DNA of 64,000 bases from Crocinitomicaceae bacterium. Lineage in GTDB: Bacteria > Bacteroidota > Bacteroidia > Flavobacteriales_D > Sanyastnellaceae. This document shows, piece after piece, positions 1-8,508 of this stretch. The stretch is taken from NCBI GenBank assembly GCA_002700285.1, contig PACT01000024.1, positions 1 to 64,000 on the forward strand. The letters run 5' to 3'. Numbering within the stretch: position 1 is the stretch's first letter; each line of letters opens with the position of its first letter. The notes under the pieces are model-generated. The model saw only the letters and a program-made list of their open reading frames with translations. It searched no databases and had not been told where the DNA came from. Made by a program: the position numbers and the translations under genes.

Positions 1-158
1 CCGGTCCTGCCCAGCCCGACTTTTTAATTGCGTGTGTTTCCAAGCGTTGGCGGCTTGCTTCCTCAGCCATAGCTCCCTTTCGTCCCCGCCTCCCTCCCCG
101 AGTAAATCAAAAGATCAGCCTAACGCGGTTTTTTCTCACTATAATCGGACTTCTTAAT

Positions 159-569
159 TTACTCGTCCTCCTCCGTGCGGATCTTGGCGTTGCCGTTGCT
201 CACGCGGATGTTGAGCTCCTCGGCGCGGTTGACGATCTCGCGGCGCTTGCGGGTGGACACGTTGTGGGCGATCTCGGCGACGTACTTGCGGTTGTGCATC
301 ATGAGCAGCTCCAGCTCCTTCACGTTGAAGACGCGGAACTTAAGGAAGCCGTTGGGCATGTAGTGCTTCGTCTTCTTGTCCGTGCCGTAGCCAATGTTGG
401 GCATCGCAATGGTGCCCTTGAAGCGGCGGCGCACGCGGCCATCAATACCCTTCGGCTTCCTCCACGACGGCTTGACGCATTTGAAGCGATCGTGCTGCCA
501 GCGGCGGAACACGTGGGTGCCCTGCTTCTTGACCTTCTTCTTCGCGAGCAACGGGGTGGGGCGCGCCAT
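159..569 (-). CDS. RPL32: Eukaryotic 60S ribosomal protein L32 (eL32), intronless; foreign to the rest of the window
   Basis: Translation carries eukaryotic eL32 signatures: [60 protein letters not shown], ending in an E/D-rich tail. Codons are strongly G/C-ending, unlike the downstream genes. Confidence 0.93.
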   Translation of the reverse strand: MARPTPLLAKKKVKKQGTHVFRRWQHDRFKCVKPSWRKPKGIDGRVRRRFKGTIAMPNIGYGTDKKTKHYMPNGFLKFRVFNVKELELLMMHNRKYVAEIAHNVSTRKRREIVNRAEELNIRVSNGNAKIRTEEDE

Positions 570-598
570 GGTAAAAAAAAAGGCTTGTCTTCTGAGAG

Positions 599-871
599 GT
601 GAAACTTAAAATTGAGATGAAAAAGCACATCGTGTCGTTTAAGCAGGGAGAAATTAATCTGCCAAAGAAAGAATTTCAATTGTTGGTTTTGCTCTGTAGC
701 CAACCCGGGGTGGTCCAAACTCGAGGAGACATCATGGAGAAAATTTGGGGCAGTGAAGTCGTTGTCGGAGACCGAACCATTGATGTACATATCAGGAAAC
801 TGAGGGAGAAGTTCGGAGAAGACTTGATTGTGACGATCAAAGGGGTTGGATACAAAGTAAAAACCTCTTAA
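599..871 (+). pseudogene. 5'-truncated OmpR/PhoB-family response regulator; only the winged-helix DNA-binding domain remains
   Basis: LPKKEFQLLVLLCSQPGVVQTRGDIMEKIWGSEVVVGDRTIDVHIRKLREKFGED..IKGVGYKV is a Trans_reg_C domain. No receiver domain is present and the frame closes at an upstream TGA (593-595) at the junction with the eukaryotic segment. Confidence 0.85.
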
Positions 872-1924
872 ATGTCCTCCGAACGCACACCCAAAGACGT
901 CGCCAGGCAATCCTCTGTGTTCATTGGAGTGCTCAGTTCCGTGGCTGTGCTTATCGTATTGAGATTATCCAACTCATTGAACCTGTGGACCATTTCCATC
1001 ATCGTAGGAGTCGTTCTTGAAGAGCTTAGTTATTTTGTGATTTACAATGCGATAGAGAAGTACATAGACCACCGCATCAAAATCCTTTATAAAACAATCA
1101 GCAAAGTGAAAGGTGGTGGAGATCTAACCATCAATATGGATGAAGATGTCGTAGAACTCGCAAATCAAGATGTCATGGAGTGGGCGGATGGCCAAATAGA
1201 GGAAATCAATCTTCTACGAGAAACCGATTCCTTTCGCAAGGATTTTATCGGAAACCTCGCGCATGAACTGAAGACCCCTCTTTTCAATATTCAAGGATTT
1301 ATCTTGTCACTCCTAGAGGGAGGTGTTGACGACCCCGAAATCAATCGAAAATTTCTATCTAAAGCGGAGAAAAACATCGATAGAATGACCAGCTTACTTG
1401 AAGATCTAGACAGTATTTCAAAAATAGAATCGGGAGCGATGAACATCGAACTAGAGACTGTGGATATTACCGAACTAAGTTCTGAAATTGCAGAAAACCT
1501 TGACCGGCAGGCAAAAGACGCCAACGTACAATTAAAAATTCAAGAAGAAGAAGAGAAATTCAACGTCCTCTGCGATCCAAATAAAATCGGTCAAGTCCTC
1601 TCTAATCTTCTCGTAAACTCAATAAATTACGGTGTGGAGAATGGCAAAACCGTGGTGAGGTTTTATGACATGGGAGACAATATTTTGATCGAGGTCGCCG
1701 ACGACGGAATAGGGATTAAAGATGAGGATCTGCTGCGCATTTACGAAAGGTTTTATAGGGTTGACAAAAGTCGTTCAAGACATGCTGGTGGGTCAGGACT
1801 TGGACTGTCGATTGTCAAGCATATTGTGGAAGCCCACGGAGGGAACCTTCATGTCCGTTCAACGTTAGGTACAGGAACTACTTTCAGTTTTACCTTACAA
1901 AAAGCACCCATAGGAAAAACTTAA
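872..1924 (+). CDS. PhoR-like sensor histidine kinase
   Basis: N-terminal TM segments, H-box HELKTPLFNIQGFILSLLEGG, N-box, DDGIGI, GSGLGLSIVKHIVEAHGG; directly follows the response regulator. Confidence 0.92.
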   Translation: MSSERTPKDVARQSSVFIGVLSSVAVLIVLRLSNSLNLWTISIIVGVVLEELSYFVIYNAIEKYIDHRIKILYKTISKVKGGGDLTINMDEDVVELANQDVMEWADGQIEEINLLRETDSFRKDFIGNLAHELKTPLFNIQGFILSLLEGGVDDPEINRKFLSKAEKNIDRMTSLLEDLDSISKIESGAMNIELETVDITELSSEIAENLDRQAKDANVQLKIQEEEEKFNVLCDPNKIGQVLSNLLVNSINYGVENGKTVVRFYDMGDNILIEVADDGIGIKDEDLLRIYERFYRVDKSRSRHAGGSGLGLSIVKHIVEAHGGNLHVRSTLGTGTTFSFTLQKAPIGKT

Positions 1925-1949
1925 CATTGTCTTAACCTAGAATTCATAA
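1920..1949 (+). promoter_or_regulatory. Candidate Pho box (8-bp direct repeats with 3-bp spacers)
   Basis: CTTAACAT-TGT-CTTAACCT-AGA-ATTCATAA: two strong half-sites and one weak half-site at 11-bp periodicity. The first repeat overlaps the kinase stop codon. Confidence 0.5.
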
Positions 1950-1997
1950 AGCTTGAGAACTTTTAAAAGACCTTGCACTCAAATTATTTAAGAAGAC

Positions 1998-3086
1998 ATG
2001 GTAGCTTTATTTACGACAATCGGATTTATCCTCGCAGGATACTCAGTAATTGCAAACGACAGTGTTCAAACACTCGGAACATGGATCGCCTCAAATAGAG
2101 AACGGTTTAAGTGGTGGCAACTTTGGATTGCAGCTTCAGGTGTGCTTATTGTGACGCTTGTCTATGGATGGTACACAGGAGATGGAGATATTTCTTTTGG
2201 TCGTCTCTCAAAGATTCCATACATAGAACCACAATGGTACCACGCCATGGCACCTCTTGCTTTGGTAGTCCTCACAAGGAAAGGAATACCTGTATCTACT
2301 TCATTTCTGGTGCTTTCAGCGTTCGCTTCCACCTTCGTCCTTGAAAAAATGCTCATTAAAAGCATGCTGGGCTATGGACTGGCTGCACTCGTGGCTTATG
2401 TTCTCTGGCTTGTTGTGGCACGTTTGGTCAATGAGAAAGAAGATATCAGTGACAAATACAAGCCCTTCTGGAGAACATTCCAGTGGTTCAGTACAGGTTT
2501 CCTTTGGTACACATGGCTTTCGCATGATGTCGCAAACATCGCTGTTTTCCTCCCTCGCCAATTAGAGTCTTGGCAACTCATCCTCATTATTGTCTTTTTC
2601 GTTGCTGGTTTGGCAAATATTTTCTACAGTAAAGGAGGTAAAATTCAGCAAATCGTTCTCGACAAACAGAGCACCAAATACGTGAGATCTGCAACCTTAA
2701 TTGACCTTGCCTACGCCTTTCTTTTACTTTATTTCAAACAAATGAATGAAATCCCTATGTCAACAACATGGGTGTTTGTAGGTCTTCTTTGTGGCCGTGA
2801 ACTTGCGCTAAATACTGGACTTACAAAAAAGGGCAACATTAAAATGATTTTCCCTATCGTGGCCAAGGATTTCCTGAAACTCGTTGTGGGACTGATGGTG
2901 AGCGTAGCCATCGTCTTAGGCATACACTATGGTACAGACCAAAAAGAATTAAATCAAGCTGCTTCTGACAAATTAGAATTAACCAAATCTAATAATAGTA
3001 ACATCCTTGACCATAAATCAAAAGTTGCACCTCAAGATTCAATTCAATATAATTCGATAGAATCACCCGATACTATACAAGAATAA
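1998..3086 (+). CDS. Divergent PiT-like (PHO4 family-like) multi-pass membrane protein
   Basis: Polytopic membrane protein with two PiT-like signature segments: GYSVIANDSVQTLGT near the N-terminus and WLSHDVANIAVFLPR mid-protein, plus an ISTT-like PVSTSFLVLS segment. Confidence 0.6.
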   Translation: MVALFTTIGFILAGYSVIANDSVQTLGTWIASNRERFKWWQLWIAASGVLIVTLVYGWYTGDGDISFGRLSKIPYIEPQWYHAMAPLALVVLTRKGIPVSTSFLVLSAFASTFVLEKMLIKSMLGYGLAALVAYVLWLVVARLVNEKEDISDKYKPFWRTFQWFSTGFLWYTWLSHDVANIAVFLPRQLESWQLILIIVFFVAGLANIFYSKGGKIQQIVLDKQSTKYVRSATLIDLAYAFLLLYFKQMNEIPMSTTWVFVGLLCGRELALNTGLTKKGNIKMIFPIVAKDFLKLVVGLMVSVAIVLGIHYGTDQKELNQAASDKLELTKSNNSNILDHKSKVAPQDSIQYNSIESPDTIQE

Positions 3087-3087
3087 C

Positions 3088-4107
3088 TTGAAGAAACTCG
3101 GTTTTTTAGACAGGTATCTCACGATTTGGATCTTCCTAGCGATGGCTTTGGGCGTTCTCATTGGCGCATGGATTCCTGGCGTCTCGGATGCGATCGATCT
3201 TATCGCATATAAAGGAATAAATATTCCGATTGCAACAGGTCTGATTGTGATGATGTATCCACCGCTTGCAAAGGTGGATTACCGTACCCTTCCCGTCGTT
3301 CTGAAAGACAAAAAACTACTCTCACTATCACTTATCCTCAACTGGGTAGTGGGTCCACTTTTCATGTTTTTCTTGGCCTCATATTTCTTGAGTGACAGAC
3401 CTGAACTGATGACAGGTGTGGTATTGATAGGGCTGGCGAGGTGCATCGCAATGGTTCTTGTTTGGAACGATTTGGCCGACGGAGACAGCACCTATGGGGC
3501 AGCATTGGTGGCCCTTAACTCTCTTTTCCAAGTCTTCACATTCAGTTTTTATGCGTGGTTCTTTTTGACCATTTTACCAACCTGGATTGGCTTGGGAAGT
3601 ATTCTGGTTGACGTCCCATTCACGATGGTCGCAACGAACGTGGGCATCTATCTCGGCATCCCCTTTTTACTTGGAATTGGAGGCCGCGCGGTTCTCATTC
3701 GTTTAAAAGGAGCATCGTGGTATACTGAATCATATCTCCCACATATCGGACCGCTCACATTAATTTCACTCCTGTTCACAATCGTTTTGATGTTCAGTCT
3801 TCAGGGCGCTCGGATTTTAGACCAAACCTCTGACGTTCTTCTCGTTTCAATACCCCTCCTGCTCTACTTCTTCGGGATGTGGTTAATCAGTTATTTTGCT
3901 GGAATTAAATTGGGAGCCGATGAACCCAGAAATCGCGCTGTTGCCTTCACTGCAGCCGGAAACAATTTTGAACTGGCTATCGCGGTAGCGATCGGCGTCT
4001 TTGGACTTCACTCCTCAGAAGCATTTGTAGGGGTCATAGGCCCATTGATTGAGGTTCCCGCCCTCCTACTACTCGTTCAGCTTTCAAAACGACTCTCAAA
4101 GCAATAA
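3088..4107 (+). CDS. acr3: ACR3-family arsenite efflux transporter (TTG start)
   Basis: About 10 TM segments; GLIVMMYPPLAKVDY, LARCIAMVLVWNDLADGD, AFTAAGNNFELAIAVAI and GPLIEVPALLLLVQL are ACR3 hallmarks. Confidence 0.9.
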   Translation: MKKLGFLDRYLTIWIFLAMALGVLIGAWIPGVSDAIDLIAYKGINIPIATGLIVMMYPPLAKVDYRTLPVVLKDKKLLSLSLILNWVVGPLFMFFLASYFLSDRPELMTGVVLIGLARCIAMVLVWNDLADGDSTYGAALVALNSLFQVFTFSFYAWFFLTILPTWIGLGSILVDVPFTMVATNVGIYLGIPFLLGIGGRAVLIRLKGASWYTESYLPHIGPLTLISLLFTIVLMFSLQGARILDQTSDVLLVSIPLLLYFFGMWLISYFAGIKLGADEPRNRAVAFTAAGNNFELAIAVAIGVFGLHSSEAFVGVIGPLIEVPALLLLVQLSKRLSKQ

Positions 4108-4120
4108 GGCCTGATTGCGT

Positions 4121-4789
4121 TCATTGTTGTAACATTCCTGTTCCAGCGCCATTCACAAAAGGATTTGAGGCCCGCTCTTTCCCGATAGAAGTTGGTGCTC
4201 CATGACCGGGATATACGATGTAATCGTCTTCTAAACTGAACAACTGTTCGGTGATACTTCGCGCAAGAACATCCGGATTGCCACCAGGCAGATCCGTGCG
4301 GCCAATACTCCCCTCAAAGAGAACATCACCTCCCACAACAAATTTATGGGCATGGCACACAAAAATCACATGCCCCTTGCTGTGTCCAGGGGCCAATCGA
4401 ATCTCGAGTTTCATATCTCCACACGAGATCTCAGTACCTTGATTACCCAAGTCCTCTCCCCGAGTGGGAAGCTCATCCATATCTATCCCATATAGCTTGG
4501 CCGAAATAGGTGCCTGTTTCCAGGTCGTTTCATCAGTCGGGTGTAATCTGGGACCACAGCCAAATTTATCTGACACCCAAGCTGTACCCATAACATGGTC
4601 CAGATGAGCATGCGTAAGTAAGCACTGGGTGACCACGACTCCAAGTGTTTTGCAAGTCTCCTCAAAGTGGGACCTCTCTTCCAGAGAGCTCATTCCCGGA
4701 TCAAAGACCGTTGCTTCGCCATTGCCGTGATCTAGTAAATACGTTTGCTCACTAAAGGCATTAAATCTGAAGGAGTGAAGATGGTTCAT
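4121..4789 (-). CDS. MBL-fold metallo-hydrolase (glyoxalase II-like)
   Basis: LLTHAHLDHVMG (HxHxDH), LAPGHSKGHVIF, VGGDVLF..GRTDLPGG, VYPGHGAPTSIG. Confidence 0.9.
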   Translation of the reverse strand: MNHLHSFRFNAFSEQTYLLDHGNGEATVFDPGMSSLEERSHFEETCKTLGVVVTQCLLTHAHLDHVMGTAWVSDKFGCGPRLHPTDETTWKQAPISAKLYGIDMDELPTRGEDLGNQGTEISCGDMKLEIRLAPGHSKGHVIFVCHAHKFVVGGDVLFEGSIGRTDLPGGNPDVLARSITEQLFSLEDDYIVYPGHGAPTSIGKERASNPFVNGAGTGMLQQ

Positions 4790-4834
4790 GAAATATAAAG
4801 GGAATGATCTATTTAGGGCGTAATTTCGGGAAGC

Positions 4835-7800
4835 ATGAGTCCAAATCTCACATCTAAATTAACGATTCTCCTATTTGGAGCACTAATGCTTTGTAACCAG
4901 GGAGTTACAGCGCAATTTTACGATGGACTACAAGTGGAGTATGGAAAAAACAGAATACAGTACAGGGATTTTATTTGGCAATATCATACTGTGGGGCACT
5001 TTGAAATTTACTTTTATCAAGGTGGTCAAGAACTCGCTGGAGCAATTGCGGGAATCGTAGAAGAAACAGCAAAGGAATTGACCCCCTATTTTGGAAACAA
5101 ATTAGAGGGGCCAATTCAAATCCTTGTGTACAATAATATTGCTGAATTCCGACAAAGTAATTTGGGGGTTTTGTCCATTGAAGAAGAAGCTATAAACATT
5201 GGCGGAACTGCAAAGATTATCGGGAATAAGCTCTTTATATATGGACGAGGGGACCGTGCTGGTTTAGAAAGAGATCTGAAGGGTGGGCTGGCAAGAATAG
5301 GGCTGCAACAAACAATTTATAGTGGCAGTTGGAAAGATGCTTTGAAAAACTCGAGCATGTTACAAATTCCTGAGTGGTTTGAAGAGGGGCTTGTCAGTCA
5401 CCTTTCGTGGCAGAAATCAGCGCGCGCAAACGTGTATGCATTTGATGCAGCCAGATCTGGTGCGCTCGCGAACATTGAAAGCAGTGAAGGCGATGAAGCA
5501 GGAGAACTCGGAAGCGCAGTTTGGGATTACATTGCAAATATCTATGGTGTTCCGGCGATTGCGAATGTTTTGTATATGATACGAATAAGTCGAAGCGTAG
5601 AAGGGGGATTCAGGTTTGCGACTGGCTTGAGTTTGCCTCAACTCATGTCTGAAGCAATCGTTTATCATAAACGACAAACCCCCATTAATTACGATAAAAA
5701 TCTTCCAACAAACGCAGGACGGAAAAATGTTCGTAATGCATTAAAAGACGGAGGAGAAATCCCTTTCAAGCTCAAGAAGCGATATGACTATATCTCCATA
5801 AGCCAATCCCCCGACGGCGAAAATATTGCATTCATCACTGACGAAAGAGGACAATGGAAGGTTTGGACTTGCGGCGTTGAGGAAGGGAGCAATGTTGTAC
5901 GAAGAGCCAAACACGGACACAAACTTGATGTGTTAAAAAATGACTTGTTGCCAATGATTGCTTGGCATCCCGACGGAACACAGTTTACCTATAGCATCAT
6001 ACAAAAGGGACAACCCGTTCTTGTGACCATCCGATTGGACGATAACAAGGCCATTCAAAAAAAACTTTTTAAGATTGACGAAGTACTCTCTATGGACTAC
6101 GCTCCAGATGGAAGAAGTATTGTTTTTTCTGGCATGACAAATGGAAGATCTGATCTCTACATCTACCGAATTATTGGAAATTTACAAGAACCCCTTTGGA
6201 AAGACCGGTTTGATGATTTAAATCCAAGATATACTTCGGACGGAAAATCAATTATTTTTTCTTCAAACAGACCTGATGAAACCCTTCGTGATGACAGAGA
6301 GAATATTCCATTTGCTGCTCCCTTGGATTTATTTCTATGCCATTTAGAGGGTGATGAACCGCGATTAGAAAGACTCATCAACACACCCAACATTGATGAA
6401 CGATTCCCTATACCGCTTCCAAATGACGAATTTATCTACCTATCTGAGTATCGTGGAGGACGTCAAGAATACAGCTGGGGATGGGCCGACAGCACCATTC
6501 TGAGCATAGATACCGTCATCAAATACAGGTATTTTTTTGATACCCGAGTCCTCAATGATCTCGACGTTCCCATTTTAAGCATGCATTGTGATACTGCAAA
6601 TGGGATGTGTTATGGTGTGACCGAAATCCTTCAACACTCATATAGAACCAAACTCGGGAAGATGCCCAAAACCGAGCAAAGGTCTGCCGAAAAATTCCAA
6701 TCCATAAAAGATTTCGAAGACGAAAGTGGATTGCAAGATTTCGAAGCTCCCGATTGGTCAATGACGTTTGAAGATACCGAAGCAGACATCAGAGCGTACC
6801 AATTTGAATTCGAGAAACGGATAGAAAAAACGAAAAGAAAAAGTATTGATCAAAACCCTGTAAATACGATTGCAAGATCATCTACAACGCTCAAACCAAA
6901 AAACTACAGATTAAATTATGCACTGCAGAAACTGCAGAGCCAAGTGAGCAATGCCTTTCGCTCTCAGTTCTACAGAACATACGACGGGTCCGTCTCTTCC
7001 TTGCCGGGATTAGGAAATGCCTCAGAGATTCGAATTTGCGATTTGTTTGAAGACAAGCATATTATTGGTGGATACAACATCTCTACAAATCTGAATAACA
7101 GCATGATCGGTGTCGCTTATTATAACCTAGAAGGCAGAGTAGATAAAATGTTCTCCATTCAGCGACAAGGCACCACGTCATTGGAACCCAATAGTTTTAA
7201 TCTTGTGGAAAGCCAATCACATTTCGCACGATATCGCTTTTCATACCCATTAGATGAGGTCAGAAGCGTGCGGGCAGGTATCGGTCTTCGACTTGACAGA
7301 GCGGTGACGCAAGGAACTGAAATGTTCAGTTTAACAGCCCCAAATCGATGGACAGAACAAGTCGGTCTATCTGTAGCGTGGGTTCACGATGACACAAGAA
7401 TACCTACGCTGAATATTCGAGAAGGATTACGCGCAAAAGTGTGGGCTGAGTTATACTTAGATGGATTCGATAGCAGCTTTGGAACCGTCGGATTTGATGT
7501 GCGGAGATATTTCAAAATATATGCAAACGCAATATTTGCAATTAGGGCCGCCGGCAATTGGTCGATCGGTGAAAAGAAATTACTTCACCTTTTAGGTGGT
7601 ACAGACAACAGACTCCTGACGGCCAGTAACAATAACGCATCTCCAATTGACCAAAATCAAGCGTATACATACCAAACCAACATAACGCCTCTCAGAGGAT
7701 TTGCAAACAACGCACGAAACGGAACGAACGCTGCGATCATCAATGCAGAAATACGCATCCCTATTTGGAGCACCGTTTTTTCTGAACCTGCCAAGTCGGA

Positions 7801-8083
7801 CTTACTGAGACATCTTCAGCTGATCTTTTTCTCGGACATCGGTTCTGCTTGGATCGGAGCGCATCCATATTCCGAAGAAAACACATTCAATACGACCACA
7901 TTTGAAAACAATCCGATTACGGTAACAATCGATAACAATAGGGAACCGATCGTATATGACTTTGGGTTTGGAGTAAGGTCGCGTGTCCTTGGATACTGGC
8001 TTAGCGCGGATTGGGGATGGGGCGTTGACAATGGTATGATGATGCCCAAACGATTCACCTTAAGTCTAAATTTTGATTTCTAA
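4835..8083 (+). CDS. Secreted protein with peptidase-like N-terminus, TolB/PD40 beta-propeller and C-terminal outer-membrane barrel
   Basis: Signal peptide; IPEWFEEGLVSHLSW; repeated S-P-D-G-x-x-I propeller motifs; C-terminal BamA-like barrel with terminal aromatic (FTLSLNFDF). Confidence 0.8.
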   Translation: MSPNLTSKLTILLFGALMLCNQGVTAQFYDGLQVEYGKNRIQYRDFIWQYHTVGHFEIYFYQGGQELAGAIAGIVEETAKELTPYFGNKLEGPIQILVYNNIAEFRQSNLGVLSIEEEAINIGGTAKIIGNKLFIYGRGDRAGLERDLKGGLARIGLQQTIYSGSWKDALKNSSMLQIPEWFEEGLVSHLSWQKSARANVYAFDAARSGALANIESSEGDEAGELGSAVWDYIANIYGVPAIANVLYMIRISRSVEGGFRFATGLSLPQLMSEAIVYHKRQTPINYDKNLPTNAGRKNVRNALKDGGEIPFKLKKRYDYISISQSPDGENIAFITDERGQWKVWTCGVEEGSNVVRRAKHGHKLDVLKNDLLPMIAWHPDGTQFTYSIIQKGQPVLVTIRLDDNKAIQKKLFKIDEVLSMDYAPDGRSIVFSGMTNGRSDLYIYRIIGNLQEPLWKDRFDDLNPRYTSDGKSIIFSSNRPDETLRDDRENIPFAAPLDLFLCHLEGDEPRLERLINTPNIDERFPIPLPNDEFIYLSEYRGGRQEYSWGWADSTILSIDTVIKYRYFFDTRVLNDLDVPILSMHCDTANGMCYGVTEILQHSYRTKLGKMPKTEQRSAEKFQSIKDFEDESGLQDFEAPDWSMTFEDTEADIRAYQFEFEKRIEKTKRKSIDQNPVNTIARSSTTLKPKNYRLNYALQKLQSQVSNAFRSQFYRTYDGSVSSLPGLGNASEIRICDLFEDKHIIGGYNISTNLNNSMIGVAYYNLEGRVDKMFSIQRQGTTSLEPNSFNLVESQSHFARYRFSYPLDEVRSVRAGIGLRLDRAVTQGTEMFSLTAPNRWTEQVGLSVAWVHDDTRIPTLNIREGLRAKVWAELYLDGFDSSFGTVGFDVRRYFKIYANAIFAIRAAGNWSIGEKKLLHLLGGTDNRLLTASNNNASPIDQNQAYTYQTNITPLRGFANNARNGTNAAIINAEIRIPIWSTVFSEPAKSDLLRHLQLIFFSDIGSAWIGAHPYSEENTFNTTTFENNPITVTIDNNREPIVYDFGFGVRSRVLGYWLSADWGWGVDNGMMMPKRFTLSLNFDF

Positions 8084-8109
8084 ATGCGTCTTTAATAAAT
8101 TAGCCACCC

Positions 8110-8508
8110 ATGGAACTCTCCACTTTATTTATTCTACTTACAATCGGCGTTTTAGCGGGCATTGCAAGCGGATTTGTGGGGATAGGTGGCGGGTTAATTA
8201 TTGTGCCTGCTTTGATATACTTTTTGGGTTTAGACCAACACACTGCACAGGGAACCTCACTGGCCCTCATGCTACCCCCTATAGGGATAATGGCTGCCAT
8301 GCAATACCACAGTGAACAACACGTTGAATGGACGTATTCAGTGATCATTGCTGTGACATTTATATTGGGTGCATGGCTCGGCAGTAAATGGTCGTTAAAA
8401 CTCCCTACATCTGTGGTTAGATTGGTTTTTTCCGCAATTCTTTTTTACGCTTCGATAGGCATGGCTGTGAAGGCTTTTCGTGATATTTTCCCAGGAAATG
8501 GAACTTAA
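8110..8508 (+). CDS. Half-length TauE/SafE-family membrane transporter
   Basis: GIASGFVGIGGGLIIVPALIYFLGL motif; 132 aa, about 4 TM segments. Confidence 0.8.
   Translation: MELSTLFILLTIGVLAGIASGFVGIGGGLIIVPALIYFLGLDQHTAQGTSLALMLPPIGIMAAMQYHSEQHVEWTYSVIIAVTFILGAWLGSKWSLKLPTSVVRLVFSAILFYASIGMAVKAFRDIFPGNGT

Noticed and set aside
159-569. eL32 as a genuine horizontally acquired bacterial gene
   Set aside because: It sits exactly at the contig edge, its composition switches abruptly, and the joint truncates a bacterial regulator; an artefact explains all three.
320-910. 196-aa minus-strand ORF spanning the eukaryotic/bacterial junction
   Set aside because: It overlaps the eL32 gene in another frame and the response regulator antisense, and is an artefact of the junction; no recognisable domain.
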